A stretch of DNA of 64,000 nt from Motacilla alba alba (GCF_015832195.1 NC_052017.1:47011652-47075651), one strand, 5' to 3'; positions 11,601 through 25,020 are shown, numbered from the stretch's first letter. Translations and numbers: made by a program. The notes: generated by a model from the sequence alone, not told the origin.

Positions 11601-14225
11601 GAACTGGTTTCATGCGTTTTGTCTTTTTATCTTTCTGGCATCTAGCTATGCTCCCTCTCCTGATCATGCATTCAGAGCAGTAGTGACTCTTTCTTACATC
11701 ATAGCGAAATATGTAAGATAAAAAGCAGAAAAGCATCCAGACACCTTCCTCTTTTTCCCTGTTTGCTGCTGATTTTCACATAGATGTTACTTAGTAATGG
11801 TTTCCTGGTTGCCATTAACTCTCCTTTAACCAACAAGTCCCAAGTTGGATGCAAAAATTTTTTTATCTAGCATTAACCCATCTCTGTTGCCATTTAATTT
11901 GTGAAGGAGATCTCTGGTCCTCTACAGGTCCACAGGATTCCTAGCCAACTTCTTCTACAGACATTCAAAATAAAAGTGGCGTACTTTATCATTTTATTAT
12001 GGAATGGCAGTTTGGATGATCAATGACAATCCCAAATCCCTGAATCTATTCTGAAGTTCTTTCTATTTTTCCTAATCAAAAGTAGGTATTGATAAAGCTT
12101 TAGTTAACATGATACAAGCATGCTCATATAAAAGAAACAACTAATCCTTGCAAAACAAGGCTGTTGTAGTTATGAGGATCTAAGGCAACACATTCCAGTT
12201 TACATTCAAACACAACTTCACTGAAGCTTATCCAGCAGCTTGAACACTTAAAACTACAGTGCTTCATGCAATGAATAGAAAAAGAAAGACTTCTATCATG
12301 TTCAAGGCATGAAAAGCCATTCCCTGATTGCCATATTCTCAAGCAGAATTAAACAAGGTCTGCTGATGTTACAGGCACCATTGTGCACAATCTCTTTTAG
12401 CATATCTGCAGGGCTTTAAAATATACAGCACAGCCACGATTGCTCTTTTCACTCACAGTCTCTTTCCCTACAATAGGGCCATGATTCTGTACTTCTATCA
12501 GCTGTGCCATCTATGCAATTTGACAGAGTTCAGTACAGGGAATCAAATCAAAGCACAAAATGAAAGGACTGTTTCTTTTCAGTCAAGAACAAGTGATCAT
12601 GGATGTAATCAAAATGCAAATGCATGGAGTTAAATCTCTGCAAATGCAGTTGTGATTGCTTAAACACCTTATTGATTTACTTAGCCTTTATAGCCTTTAG
12701 GCTTAGCCTTTACCCTGAATTTGAAATTATTCTCTGGTAACACTTCAGTTGCTTTTAACTACTCTGTTGGCTGTTTCACTTGCTCCATGATGGGGAAGGA
12801 GACTGCACTGTGGCAGCAACTAACCAGAGAGACACTGGAAATGAAGAGCTTGCACAGGGCATTGGCAAGTCTTTCAATGCTAGGTGATGGTGCAAGAGAA
12901 TATAAATAATTGACCTGTATCATACTTAAACAATTGAGTCATAGGGAAAGCAGGCAAAATGAGAAGCTTTGGTGATGAGCTTTGCAGTTCTGAGCAGCTT
13001 GGAACTGCTAAATGTTGCAGGGGATTTGCAGGGGTTTTCTGAGCAGTGTAACAAAACAAAACTAACTGGAACCATTTGGAAATTTTGAATTGATGCATTA
13101 CTACGACTGACATCAGTTCTAATTGGGCATTAGGTTGTATCTTCTAACACATTGGAAACATAAAAGAAGCAGTCCCCCTTTGATCCATACTGGTGTAGTT
13201 AAAATTTAGTTTGTAATGCTATTTTGCTTACTTTCACTGTTGCCCTGCTGCCCCTGGAGGAATGCGTCCCCAGAGCTTAAACTTAGATATCTGTATTCTT
13301 TAGAAACAAATCCAAATTAATATCCTGCTTCTGAATCCTGGAATGCTCTGGTCCAAATCCATTTCTATACTTTTGCCTTGGAAAAGGAGATTTAGAGTAT
13401 CATGAGCTATTCCACTTGCAACAGTCAGGATTTCATGACATTTCAGCTGATGCTTCTGGAGTCCTCACCATTTCTCAGCTGATCTCAAAAGGTTCCTGCT
13501 ATTCTCAGTACAGCATTTGCACAGCACAGAGTCGGCATCTGTCCTGTGCCATCAGTTCAGCCACAAGCCCTGACTTGGTCCAGAGCCAAGTGCAGCCTCC
13601 ACTCCTCATATAACAGAACAAAGAGTATTCTGAGAAATGAAAAGGAGCTATGGAGGCAATATTAACCTTCCATACTTTGCAGTAAACAACAAGCAAAGGA
13701 CTGGCTAGCTGCCAGAATGTTGCTATTTACAAGTAAGTAAATGAATGCTTGTCATTAACACCAATTTATAATAATGTTATATACAAGGACAACTCTTTTG
13801 GAAAGTTAGTGTGTATTGGCTCCTGTTCTTCTGATCTTCTCCCTGTCTTGCACAGAGAGGCCTTGAACAGAAGACAAAGTTGTGGTGTTTGATTAGTTCA
13901 ATTTTATTCTGAAAGACACTACTAGCACCAAAATCAGGCTCACAATCACGCAGAGCTAGGAAATGTCAAAGCACTGTTTCATATAAATAAGCCAAGTGAA
14001 ATCCTGCTGGGATTTGCCAAATCTGGTTTTGCTGAAGTCAAAGAAAAAGTTATGATTCCCAGCAGAAGAAAACAGGTACTTTAAGCAGATGCCTCAGTAC
14101 TGCTTTTGAGCACAGATCCCTGGACAGCTTTTCTCCCTGGGATTCCCCAGAACAGCTCACAAATGTCATTCTCCCTTGTTAATCCTTCCATGAAAAAATG
14201 AGTGGGGAGAGAAGACAATACTTAC
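8622..14225 (-). other. ELMO1: ELMO1 intron between exons A and B (5,604 bp)
   Basis: The intron runs from the GTAAGT donor of exon A to the ctcccaag acceptor of exon B. It contains no interspersed repeat I can name and no further exon. Octamer-like motifs near 12614-12649 are the only distinctive sites seen. Confidence 0.9.
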
Positions 14226-14389
14226 AGAATTGGACGAGACTGGAAATCTTCCTGGTTCATTCTTTCAGACTGGCGTATTTTCAGTATTTCTGTGTAACTG
14301 AGATTCTGAAGTTTGCTCTTGAATTGATCCAGAGAGCTAGGCTTGGTAGTGAGTGCTCTCATTATCTGTTCTTTCACTACCTGCATTAC
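14226..14389 (-). CDS. ELMO1: ELMO1 internal coding exon A (end of ELMO domain and linker; contains the short-isoform start Met)
   Basis: The minus strand reads as 54 complete codons plus CT, beginning [20 protein letters not shown] and ending [14 protein letters not shown]. This matches ELMO1 almost residue for residue; I recall Val where this bird has Ile in KEQI. The acceptor ctgcag follows a pyrimidine-rich tract, and the donor is a consensus GTAAGT just after position 14226. The exon starts in phase 0 and ends two bases into the Leu codon that the next exon completes. ELMO1 is a cytoplasmic scaffold that binds RhoG and DOCK1/2/5 to activate Rac in phagocytosis and cell migration. This exon covers the tail of the ELMO domain and the linker to the PH domain. 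Its second codon is the Met where the human short isoform is recalled to begin. The open frame on the opposite strand is a shadow of this exon. Confidence 0.97.
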
Positions 14390-14400
14390 CTGCAGTTAAC
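14380..14400 (-). other. Tandem splice acceptors at ELMO1 exon A
   Basis: Two AG acceptors lie nine bases apart on the minus strand, one ending at 14390 and one at 14381. The first gives an exon opening GTA ATG CAG. The second would drop exactly those three codons (Val-Met-Gln) and keep the frame. The first is supported by full-length family alignment. Use of the second is only a possibility. Confidence 0.5.
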
Positions 14401-14677
14401 AAGAAAAGAAAACGAAGCTGTGTTAACACTTTCGGTGTTTTTGTTTCAAATCTTATTGTGGGTCACACTAAGGTTTCTAGGTACAGAACATGATTAGCTT
14501 GTGTGGTCTCTTAGACAACTTTTCAGCAACATAACCAGAAAATAAGCGACTTCTGACAGGGCATCACAGCCTACATCAAAAGCTAATCTGCTCTGTGACA
14601 AAATTGTGGGTTTTTTTGCGGGTGTCAGGGAGCTGCTAACTGGTCCATTGCTTCCTTTTATCCCTGACACCTAGAGG

Positions 14678-14945
14678 CAATGGGCACACACTGGAACAAG
14701 GGAAACACTTTAAACACCCTTTAAACCCCTTTGAACACTAGGAAACACTTTTTCACTGTGAGGGTGACCAAGCATTTGCACAGGTTGCCCAGAGAGGTGA
14801 TGGATTCTCCTTTCTTGAAGACACTAAAAAACTGTCTGGACATGGTCCTAGGCAACCGGCTCTGAGTGGCCCTGCTTGAGGGAAGGCTGACCAGATGATT
14901 TTCAGAGGTAGCTTCCAACCTCAACCCCTGAGATTCCATGACAGC
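14678..14945 (+). mobile_element. CR1 LINE 3' end, degraded
   Basis: The segment follows the CR1 3' region as recalled: a match to caatgggcacaaactgga, then tttttcactgtgagggtgacc, ggttgcccagagaggtgatgg, a recognisable gtctggacatggtcctaggc block, and the terminal cttccaacctcaacccctga and gattccatga. It is 5' truncated, as most CR1 copies are. It lies about 290 bp from exon A, antisense to ELMO1. Confidence 0.9.
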
Positions 14946-17161
14946 CTTATATTGCAGGCACGTTGTGGCCATACATACTGAAGGAAAGAGATCTCACTAA
15001 AAGAGACGATTAGTCAGGGAAATAGAGAGATCACTTTGCCAAGGATATTACAGGATTGCTTTTGAATAAATGCCATAAACAATGCAAACCAAAAAATGAG
15101 AATGAAGGATGGCTAGGCAACAGCCATCTATTCTGCATAATAATTGTTTTTTCAGGACAAAACTGCTGAGACAGTTAACCAAGGAGAATTGCTTGGATCT
15201 AGTTCAGATAAATACATATGAGAGATTACTCTCTCTCTCTCCATAATCCTAGACTCATTTCCTTGGTGATGGTGCAAGTTACACACTTTGAAATATTTAT
15301 CTGATGATGTGATTAAATTTGCTGAAAGAACAATTTATCACACTCAGAAAGGTCCATCTCACCCAAATGCCAAAGCTAAAAACCAGTAGGAAATGGTTAC
15401 AGCCCCCGTTATCAAAATGGTAATCACAGAAATCAACAGTTACACAAACAGAAGGCAAAGTTTTTACTGTGCTGGTAATTTTCCTCTATTCTTTCATCTC
15501 CACCATGCATCTTAAAACAGAAACTCAGCGCCTCAGAGGTTCCCTAATAATTCCTAAACCTTCTATTTTCATATAAATATTTAATTATTTCACATATGTT
15601 GCCTCAATCTTCTAACTCATTGCCTGCACTGTTTTCTATTTTTTCTTCCCAAGATGTACCTTCTTTCTCAGATGCTCTCTCTAAGCACTCTTTTTAGCTG
15701 TGTCCAGCTGGTGAGACTAAGCGACTAGAGAACTGAAGAATTACTTGGCTTGTCTACCAGTGAGAATTAGCTATTTCCCTATTGAAAGATGAACTCCTGA
15801 CTGGCACCTGACTGCTCAGAGGAATTAACACCTCCTCACCTGCATTTGCAGGGCACTCACTAGTTCACACCAGTCCAAGTGGGAGAGGCGCTGTGACACC
15901 TCAGAAATGACAAACCACTGTAAAACCCAAACAACCTGAACGTTGGTGGATCATGCCCAACAAGGTGAGTGGCATAAGTCTACTGATTTCACTGGGTCTT
16001 GGTTTAACAACTAAAAGGGCTTATGTAATGATGAATGTGTCCACAAAGGAAACATCCTCAAAGGAACAGCAGGAAAGAGTGAAAAAGATAACTCTAGTGC
16101 CAAGATGGATGTTTAAAAATACATTCTGTCTTCCTCTTTCTGCCTTCTTGACAATGACTACCTATCACTGCTAATTATTTTTAAATATAAATATAATGCT
16201 GCAATCACTTATTCATGCAGTTATTTCAGTTTCATGAGTTTATTCAAATTTCTATAGAGATCTGATTTTTTTTAGGTTACATATAGATTTAGTTTCCTAA
16301 ATTCAGGGACTCACAATAGGAAAGCTGTCTCTTACAAGCACTTTTTCTCATAAAACAAATGGACAAACAAATTAATAAATACTGTATTTTAGAGAATTGC
16401 ATGCATGAGGATTTTTCCACTCTGATCTCTAAACCATCCACATGAAGCAGTTCTCATTCTTGGCTAAACTCTGAAAAGGAAGTTCAAATTTAGTAGATTT
16501 GGAGCTCTGTCACTTAGGCTTATTTGCAACACCCTTCTCTGTAATACATTTTTAGAGTTAACATGCAAACAATGAAAATTCCTCTTCTCTGCTGGTGTGT
16601 GGAAGGTCATTCATGGGGTATCATGAAAGAGCCCCTTGGTCTAGAGGCTGCCCTTGCTCCTGAGAGAGAAGGCAGGAAGTGTATGCCCCTGGGCCAGCAT
16701 GTAAGGGGACAGTCTTTTGCCTTATAATGTTTATAGCCAATACTATTTAACTAGCTGGCCAAAGTGTCAAAGCTGCTGCTTCTAGTGAGTCTCCTGAGCA
16801 TTTGGGAATCACTGCCAAGGACTTCTAATCTGTTCAATTTCCAATGCTCAGTTGCCAACCTTTGATTACTGCTCTCTGAGAGACAGCATCAACCTTTCTT
16901 CCTCATGTATCTGACCTCACAATGAAATTAAATGTATTCTCCACTCAACGTGATTGCACATAGACACTGTAGACAGTTGTTTTAGTTACATTATCCTTTG
17001 CTACTCTTACTGAGAAATGAGTGTTTCAGAGGATGCTTTTGCTTTAAATCATGTGCTTTTTATCTGACAACCTCTGGTAAGAGAATCCAAGTTCTGTGTT
17101 GCAACTAAGAGAGGTAAATTCACTGAAGACATGAAGAGGAAGACAGTAGGAAGAAAACAAC

Positions 17162-17177
17162 TTTTTTTTTTTTTTTT
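17162..17177. repeat. Poly(T) run
   Basis: Sixteen consecutive T residues, with no retroelement recognisable beside them. Confidence 0.9.
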
Positions 17178-17841
17178 CAATTAAACACATAGGACTTTAT
17201 TCCCCAGATTTTGTATCCATTTCACATATTTCTACAGCTAGTATCCTGCCATGACATGTTTTTCATTAAGCTGTTTTAGTCTAGTTTGTTATGTGATTTG
17301 CTTATTTGACCTCATCTTTGCCATATTATATTCTGACTACTTTGGCTTTCCAACATTTACCCCCTCTCCTCTCTCTTTCTTGCCATGGCAACTTTTGCCC
17401 ACACAAATAAAGTCTATTCTTCCTGGATGGAGCAGAGGTCTGAACTTGGGCTCTACAACAAGGGGTCAAAATTAAAAGAGTTAGAAATTGTTAATACCAA
17501 AAGGAGCGGTTTATCAGGGCCAAACGCTACAGCAAGCTTCTCACTGATCTTATTTCAGCAGCTTGCTTGCAGCTACAGAAAACACAAACCTCTCTACTCT
17601 ACTTACCCCATACTGATGCAAAGTTTGCTCTTGGTGCTGACTAGAGAAGCCAGGCAGCTCTCTCAGACACCTACTATTAGACTGCAGGATTCTGGAAATT
17701 TATGTCTGAGCCTTCCACTCACCAGATACATTCCTTCTACAAACTCACAGCATCAATTCTTTCAGAAACCTCCTCCAGAACAGCCTGAAGGCCCAGATGT
17801 TCACAACAACCCATCTGGGGTGTTACCCAAGTGGTAGCGGC

Positions 17842-18068
17842 TTTGCACTTAAAAAGGGTAGGTTTAGATTAGGTATGAGAAAGAAATTCTTGCTGTGAGA
17901 GTAACAGATTGCCCAGTGAAGCTGTGGATGCCTCACCCCTGGAAGTGTTCAAGGCCAGGCTGGATGGGGCTTTGAGTAACCTGGATGAGTGGGAAGTGTC
18001 CCTGCCCATGATGGTAGGGCTTGAATGAGATGATCTCTAAGGCCCCAAATTATGCCATGATTCTCTGA
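17842..18068 (+). mobile_element. CR1 LINE 3' end, degraded
   Basis: This is a clear CR1 tail. It contains aaagaaattcttgctgtgag, agattgcccagtgaagctgt, a near-perfect ggaagtgttcaaggccaggc block, and gtgtccctgcccatgatggt, and it ends in the variable ccatgattctctgat microsatellite region. It is truncated at its 5' end. Confidence 0.93.
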
Positions 18069-19116
18069 TCTGTGGAGTACCAGACAGCACATGAACGCTT
18101 CTCATAATTTCCCCACAATATCAGTGTTTCACTTGGCTAAGCACGCCCTTTGATGTGCAATGACAGCAGCAAGAACACATCTGGATGCCATCAGAGAAGC
18201 CTCTAAGTTGTACCTCTGGTATTTTGGGGGAGTTGTTACACTGATTGCTGTTTGGATGGGTGACTCAGGGGTTTGGGTGCGTCCGCATGTAATGCTGACC
18301 TATTGCTATTAATCTTGACAGTTCACCTTCCTTCTGCACAGACAAGACTTAGATACAAATAACCCACATGACAATGATGTGCTTAGTTCAGTGCTTTCCT
18401 GATTTAGTTCAACATTATCAACTACTGCAAGGTGTGATTCCCCCACCTCACTGCAGCACATGATAAAAGTGCAGCCACTGAACTGCCCCTCATCTGGAGG
18501 GCAGAAGAACAACCAGACTTGAAGAACCCAAGATGTGAGAAGTTTCAGGCCCTCATTCACTAGCTTTTTCACATGACCATTTAAAAATCAACCAGCCAAT
18601 AAACAGGGAACTGGAGGAAAGACATCTCTTTGCAAATTGGTTGTAGAAAATTCATACTTAGCTTCCTTCCTATCTAAATAAATGTTCCTGAAAAGAGGTA
18701 GCTTGGTACAAGTTAAACAATGCAGGCAAAAACATCATTTAGTGGTTGAGATTCAGCTTGATCATTTCAGTGTCACAAAGAGATTTCCTTCAGTTAAATC
18801 CACAAGGCAGGCAAAAACAAGGCTGTAGAATGAAATAGCCGAATCACTCTTAATGAACAGTGCTTACTGACAAAGGAGGCTGTAAAGAAAATTTAATTCT
18901 GAAGGGAAAGGAAACAACTTCAGTTTACTACCAGCCTGTCAACTCGTTTAATGAAAACTTTACATGTTTAATGTGTCCAGCAGGTAATTTGAGACATTTT
19001 TTAGACTGTTCCAAAGGATAAATTGTTACCACTAGATCAATGGTTATGTTTTCAGAGTACTCAGAAGAGTCATCCTGAGAGGCTTCAAGGTCCTTGCAAG
19101 ATAATTTAATGGTGAT

Positions 19117-19137
19117 CCCCTCCCCACCCCCCACCCC
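19117..19137 (-). repeat. C-rich tract, G-quadruplex motif on the minus strand
   Basis: The plus strand has C-runs of 4, 4, 6 and 4 separated by single bases (T, A, A). On the minus strand, which is the ELMO1 sense strand, this gives a compact four-run G-quadruplex motif with one-base loops. It would be present in the pre-mRNA. Confidence 0.85.
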
Positions 19138-19614
19138 AATCTCCACGTATTGCGGTCTGTGAATTCACTACACCAGTCTCTCAGGCACAGCCTGTACCAA
19201 ACATTCACTCCACATTACTTTAGAATATTAATCTAAACATGCCCTCCTACACAAGCAAATTTAAACTCGGTGCTGGCACAATCTAACCATTGACAAGAGA
19301 TTCCAAAATTCCAGACCATTACTTCTATTACAGTCTGTGTACTCTGGAATTACAAAAACCCCCCAGTTTTCAATCTTAGCTATTCCAGAACACAAGGACA
19401 GTTACTGTAGCCAGTGATAAAGAGGCAGCTCTAAGCTGTCTGGATGTACGTAGCCACAGGAATAATTAAGTTGATTCATTTTCAGGAAGCAGGATGAGAA
19501 AGCAGCTGTCAGAGGATTTAGCAGATATAAGCTCTGATACATTTTATGTCTTCATTTTTCTGCTGAATTTAAAACCCATTGCAGAAAAGTTTGTGTTGCT
19601 GCGGTTTTGGCTTG

Positions 19615-19650
19615 CTTTTCTTTCTTTCTTTCTTTCCTTCTTTCCTTTTT
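19615..19650. repeat. (TTTC)n imperfect microsatellite
   Basis: Five or six TTTC/CTTT units are followed by CCTTC-type variants, forming a pyrimidine tract on the plus strand. Confidence 0.92.
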
Positions 19651-22600
19651 GCTTGTGATTGTAATTTCCAGTATGAACCAAGATATTTTTCAGTCTGCAG
19701 ATAAGAGACTTGAAACAATGCAATGGTTTTGATCAAGTTGAGCAGTCTGTTTTTCATGCAGGATCAGTATCTGTACCAAGTTCAGCAGTGACTATCATTT
19801 TGCAGAACAAATGAGCACACCTAGCAGATGTGACGATGGTGCTGAGAGATAGGAGATATGACAGCAGCTCCACACAAGGTGTTTAACAGGTCTATAGCAG
19901 GAGTCAGAAAACCTGATGCTGTAGCAATACATCAAAGTGAAATCTTGTTCAGAGCCTCAGGACCCAAATAATTGCCTGCCCTCTGGTGAGGAAAAGAGGG
20001 AAGAGAACTTGAAGAGCCTGACCTTACAATGAATTCCAAGACACAGAAAGCCAAGCAGTAAAGAAAGAAAAGGCTGAAGATTAAGTGGTCACAACTGTTT
20101 TACATTTCAGAGAACTTGATTTTTCTGATTTTTATTTTCCCTTAACTAATGAATCCCAGGTGTGGGAAAACAGACTGAAACCACACAGTTCCTGGGAACT
20201 GATGGGCTGAGACTACTCTTAATTCAAGACTATGGAAGAGAAGATAGAACATTCTTGTGAGAAAGATGGAATAAGAGCATCAGGGCCATGAGCTCAAGAC
20301 AATGAGTACCGTGAAACAAGGTGTAAAAGGGAGGCTGAGAAAAAACAAAGAAGGGGTCTGACGAGTGCCTCCATCTGAAGAAGCTGATGTAAAAAAGTTC
20401 AGTTCCCTACAAGAGATTCCCAGCTTTTTTTGTGCTATTGAATGTGAGCACCTTGTAAATCATGTTCAGAGGAAATGGACCACTTATTGCTGAACTCTGT
20501 CATATTACATCCCTGGGCTACTCCACCTCTACAGGAAGGGTCTGTGGCCACAGCTTGACTTGGCACTTGCCAAAAGCTCCCAGAGTTCTGTTAGCTGCAC
20601 TGATGATTTTTCCCTTGGATACACAGATCCTGATGGAGAACCACTGGATACCCATGGAGGCCTCCAGCTCTCTTTTAACATTACTATTTATTTTCTCAAT
20701 TAAACCCCGTAATAGTGGCAGGAGCTTTGGCTGGGAGCAAGAACCATCTTGAACTTAATTGAGAAAAAGACAAAGAGTTTTCACAAAATTCCACTGAAGG
20801 GTAATATGGCTAAAGGAATGGGCAAGAAGATGATTTTTACAAGGAATGGGAAGAGACTGGAGTATACAAAGGAAAATGAAAGCATGCTAGTAGGAAGGGT
20901 GTTATAAATATGGAAAAGTGACCAGAGCAGGAACAAAGCTTCCAAGAGGAAGTATTAGCATGAGGAGGAAGACATCTGGAGAATGGTTTGCAACATATTA
21001 AATAAAAATGAGGACAAGTCTGGAGAAGAAAAAAAGAGGGTATGATACATACTGTATTTCAACAGAAAATGAAGGCTGAAGCAAAAGAAGAAATGAGATT
21101 CTATTAGAAGTTCAGTTAAATGGAAATAAGAAAACAGACGGTAAAATATGAGGGAAATATATATTTCTAAAATTAGCTCAGGAAGCAGCTGACTGAAAGG
21201 AAATCTTCCTTAAGGACTGGCCTGAGGAAGTTGAGGATAAAATTATTAGCAACAGAAAGGGAAGTGAACAGCAGTCCTTTACAAACTGGAAATGCGAGTG
21301 GGTTTGGAATCACCATCGAAATACATGCTAACAGTCTCCATAATTTCTTCATTTTGATAAAAGACAAAGTGGAAGAAGTTCACTGTCTTCTTTCAGGACT
21401 AATATCAGAGGCCACACACAAATGCAAGCGTTCCATTCAAAACAATCCTAATCTAAACACACAGGTCAAATATAATTTGCTTGCGTAATACTGGGCCGAA
21501 ACAGGAATGACTGATAGACAGGAAACCTCTTCCTTGCATTGAATATTTGCAGAAAACTATTTGCATCAGAAATAAGGATTAAAATTCTTTTTGCTATTTC
21601 TGCTTTGTGCCTTGAGGTAGACACAGCAAGAAATAAGTGCTGTGTGACAATGTTTCTGCCCCAGTAAAATGATATACAAAGTTAATATGACAGTTTTTGT
21701 AAACTTTCTTGTTAGTTAATTGAAGTCTTAGGTCAGACAATATTACATTATTTCCCCCAATGTCTGACAACCTCCTTTGGCAAAATAAAACATGTACAAA
21801 ATCATTTGTGGGTGGCATTTAATCCAGGGCTTTACACAGACAAAATGTACTGATCTTCTCAAACAAAATGTTAAGTGAGGGGAGGGGGGAAATGAGGAGA
21901 TATTTGTATCCTTAGTCATACACTAATGTAATAATTAACATGTCAAATAATATGCTTGTAAATTCTAATGAAAAACAATATGAGAGTTACCCATGATTAG
22001 GAACATACATTTGGGTGCTGCTTCCCTTAATAACATTAAATGGCATATACTAAATGAAAATTAACTTAATGTATTGGCAAACTGCTTGTTCTACATGATG
22101 AAAACAAGGACAGGATTCTATCAGACAGCTTTTTCCCCCTAGGAAAACATAGAAATCAAAGAACTCAAGTTCTACATATTAATGATGACTAAAAAAAGAC
22201 TCTTTAAATGGGTAGAAAAACAGGAAAAATGGCAGAGCAAATTTTTTTAAAAGTCAAACAGAAGAGTCTGGAACCGTTGCTCAGTACATCTGATAAATGG
22301 ATAAAACTGTAAAAACAACATTACAGCTTCATATCTTCCTATCTCCTTTAGCTGAGACAAAACCAAATAAAGATGTGGCCAGCTGCATGGCTGGAAAGAT
22401 CTCCAGGCTCCTTCACCAGCTGAAACCACTGTTTTGAGGTCCTTCCTGTCCGAGGTATGAGTGGCCACATGGGATTGCAAGTGGTGCAAGCCTGCCACTG
22501 TCCCTGCTTGTGTTGTCCCTCTCCTTGTCTCCAGTCAACTCCAGGGACCCTCCAGCCTAATTTCTAAGTGGAAGAGGAGCCAGTGCACCAGGTTCATGTC

Positions 22601-25020
22601 CTTTTAATACCAAAAGTAATGGAGTTCCTTAGTCATATAAGTGACCAACAAATAAATCAGCTAGCAGAAAGCACCAGGCAATATGAGTACAGCTTCTCTA
22701 CCTTTCAACTGCATACCTCTCCTCCTTGCTAACCTTGTCCCAAACCTGACAGACCTGGAAAATCCATCCAGTGTGTCCATGAATTCCACTTGTTTTCAGT
22801 AGCAAATTCAACCAATTTTCCCCATGAACATTTTTCACAGAGAAGGAGATTTGCCTGTGAAAAGTGTTCAATGATTAAACATTCTATATGCAAAAGCTCT
22901 GCAATTTTGCCAAGCTTTGCTAATACCTATGTAGTACTTATGTAATATTGCTGTTCCTTTGGCAAGTCCAAAAGTTGGCTCACCACTCAAACAGTAAAAT
23001 TTCTTGTTTAGATAAAAGTATCACCTCACATTTATTCTGTTACTGACATGAACAAAGGAAAATAAAATATAAATACCAGCTGGAAGTTTCAGCTTTTGTT
23101 TTCTGGACCTGACATATTAAAAAAGTGAGGACCTTTTCTGGACCTCACTTTCCCATATTTATAACATACTTCTTGCTAGCTTGGTTTCATTTTCCTTTGT
23201 GTAATGACCTAAGTGACTTTCACCATTTCATTGCTACCTTCTTATTTTCTTTATTGTTTGTTTGCTTTTGGGCATTGCATTCTATTAGAAAAGTGAAACT
23301 TCCAAAATTTCTACCTAACAAAACCATGAAAGACTGAAAATGTGGTTTTGGATTCAGTTCTTTGAATAAGAAAGCTAAATTGCTTATTTAGGCTTTTCTG
23401 ATGAATGCATAAACCCGATGTTTGGTATGCTCATGTTAGACTATTTCATTCAGACCCATTATTTGCATGCCCTTACAGTTAAGGTAAATGATCAGGCTGA
23501 GCATCTAGGAATTATGAAAAAGCCAGTTGTTCAGATGTGCCATGCTTCTGAATGAGCCTACATGTTATTTTACATCATAATTTATAACAGAAGTAAGCTG
23601 TAATCATTTTTAGGTAAAGCCTTGTTTTCATATTCATATCCCTGAAGAAAATGAGCTGAGAAACGTGCCTAAAGAACACCAATTTTTTAGCACATCTCAT
23701 ACTAATAACTGTTTCTAGTGATAATTGCATTGTTATCAGAGATTCCAGTGTGTGCCCCAAGAATAAAAATAGCTGCATGAAATAGCTGCATGATTCACAG
23801 AAACACAAAAAGCCATGAAGAGGTTAAACACATTGCAACTTGTGAGATGCTGGCTAGAGACACTGTTCTGTAAATCTGCTGCTCACAAATTACTGACTTG
23901 ACAGATCATAATAAGTGCTGTCAGGACTATTACAAACCAAGATCTGCTTGAAACTGCCAAACATACACAAAATGTGTATGTCCAAGAGAAAGGAAAAAAA
24001 GTGTTTTCATTGCCATTTTAAAATGTTCTGAAATAACTGACTAGTACCTTCATTAAATTTTGAATTTTTGCAGTCTAGTCCAATGAGATTTCTGCCTCAG
24101 GTAGTTATATCATTACTGTACTAGTCATATAAATAAGAACACCACATATTATTTTTCCTCCTGAGCTGTGGCAGGTAACCAAGAGTATAAGGAATTCAAC
24201 CAGACTATTTTTAGAAGAAGAAAATGCACAGATGACTTGCTTTGCCATACCTCATTTTAAGAACTGCAGTGGAATGGTTTATGGCTTCAGAAACCTGTGT
24301 TTTTCATCGCTGCAAAGGAACAATCTTTTCTCTCCACAGACCAAAGGGAAGCTTTTTTGGGATCTACATGCAGTACTGGAAAATAAACTACTCCCCAGGA
24401 CAGAGAGCGGTGATTTATATGACACCTAATACTAACACCAACAATTCAAAAGCATTCAGTCACCTCCCTGTGATTACAAAACCGATCTGTGAGCCAGGGA
24501 AGTTGGGAGTGGAACAAACTACTTAGGTTACCCAGTGCTTTGGGAATATGACAGACTTCCACAAGCACAGGAAAAGGCATCCACAGTTATCTGAAATTTA
24601 ACTAAAGACATATATCAGTAACCATCAGGGTTGATCCCATTGCTCCATCCCCTTCACTACTTGCATAGGAAGCATCTGAAAAAAAATCACACATTTTTCT
24701 CCTGCAGTGAATATTATGTCAATATCACATTCTCAATTTATTTTTTTCCCCTCTCTCCCTTTCACTCATATTAAATCAGAGCCAAAGGATTTTTTTTTTT
24801 CTCACAAAAGGATTAAAACAAGATTGGCTTCAAGTTTACTTCCCACTATTGATTTGAAACTACCAATGACACACACAGAAACTCATCGATCCTGCCTAGG
24901 AGGCTAAATAATGTCTTAAAATAGTGTTATTTCTAGTAACCAACTAGTGAGTTATGGGTGAATAAAGGCTTACAATCTTCCAGTAATGAAAGATCCTTTC
25001 TCTGATAACTTGAATCCTAT

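Noticed and set aside
14198..14497. 99-codon plus-strand open frame
   Set aside because: It is the antisense shadow of ELMO1 exon A.
17162..17177. Poly(T) run as the tail of a processed pseudogene or SINE
   Set aside because: No gene-derived or SINE-like sequence is recognisable on either side.
17385..17837. 150-codon plus-strand open frame
   Set aside because: It has no similarity or splice support, and it ends at the edge of a CR1 copy.
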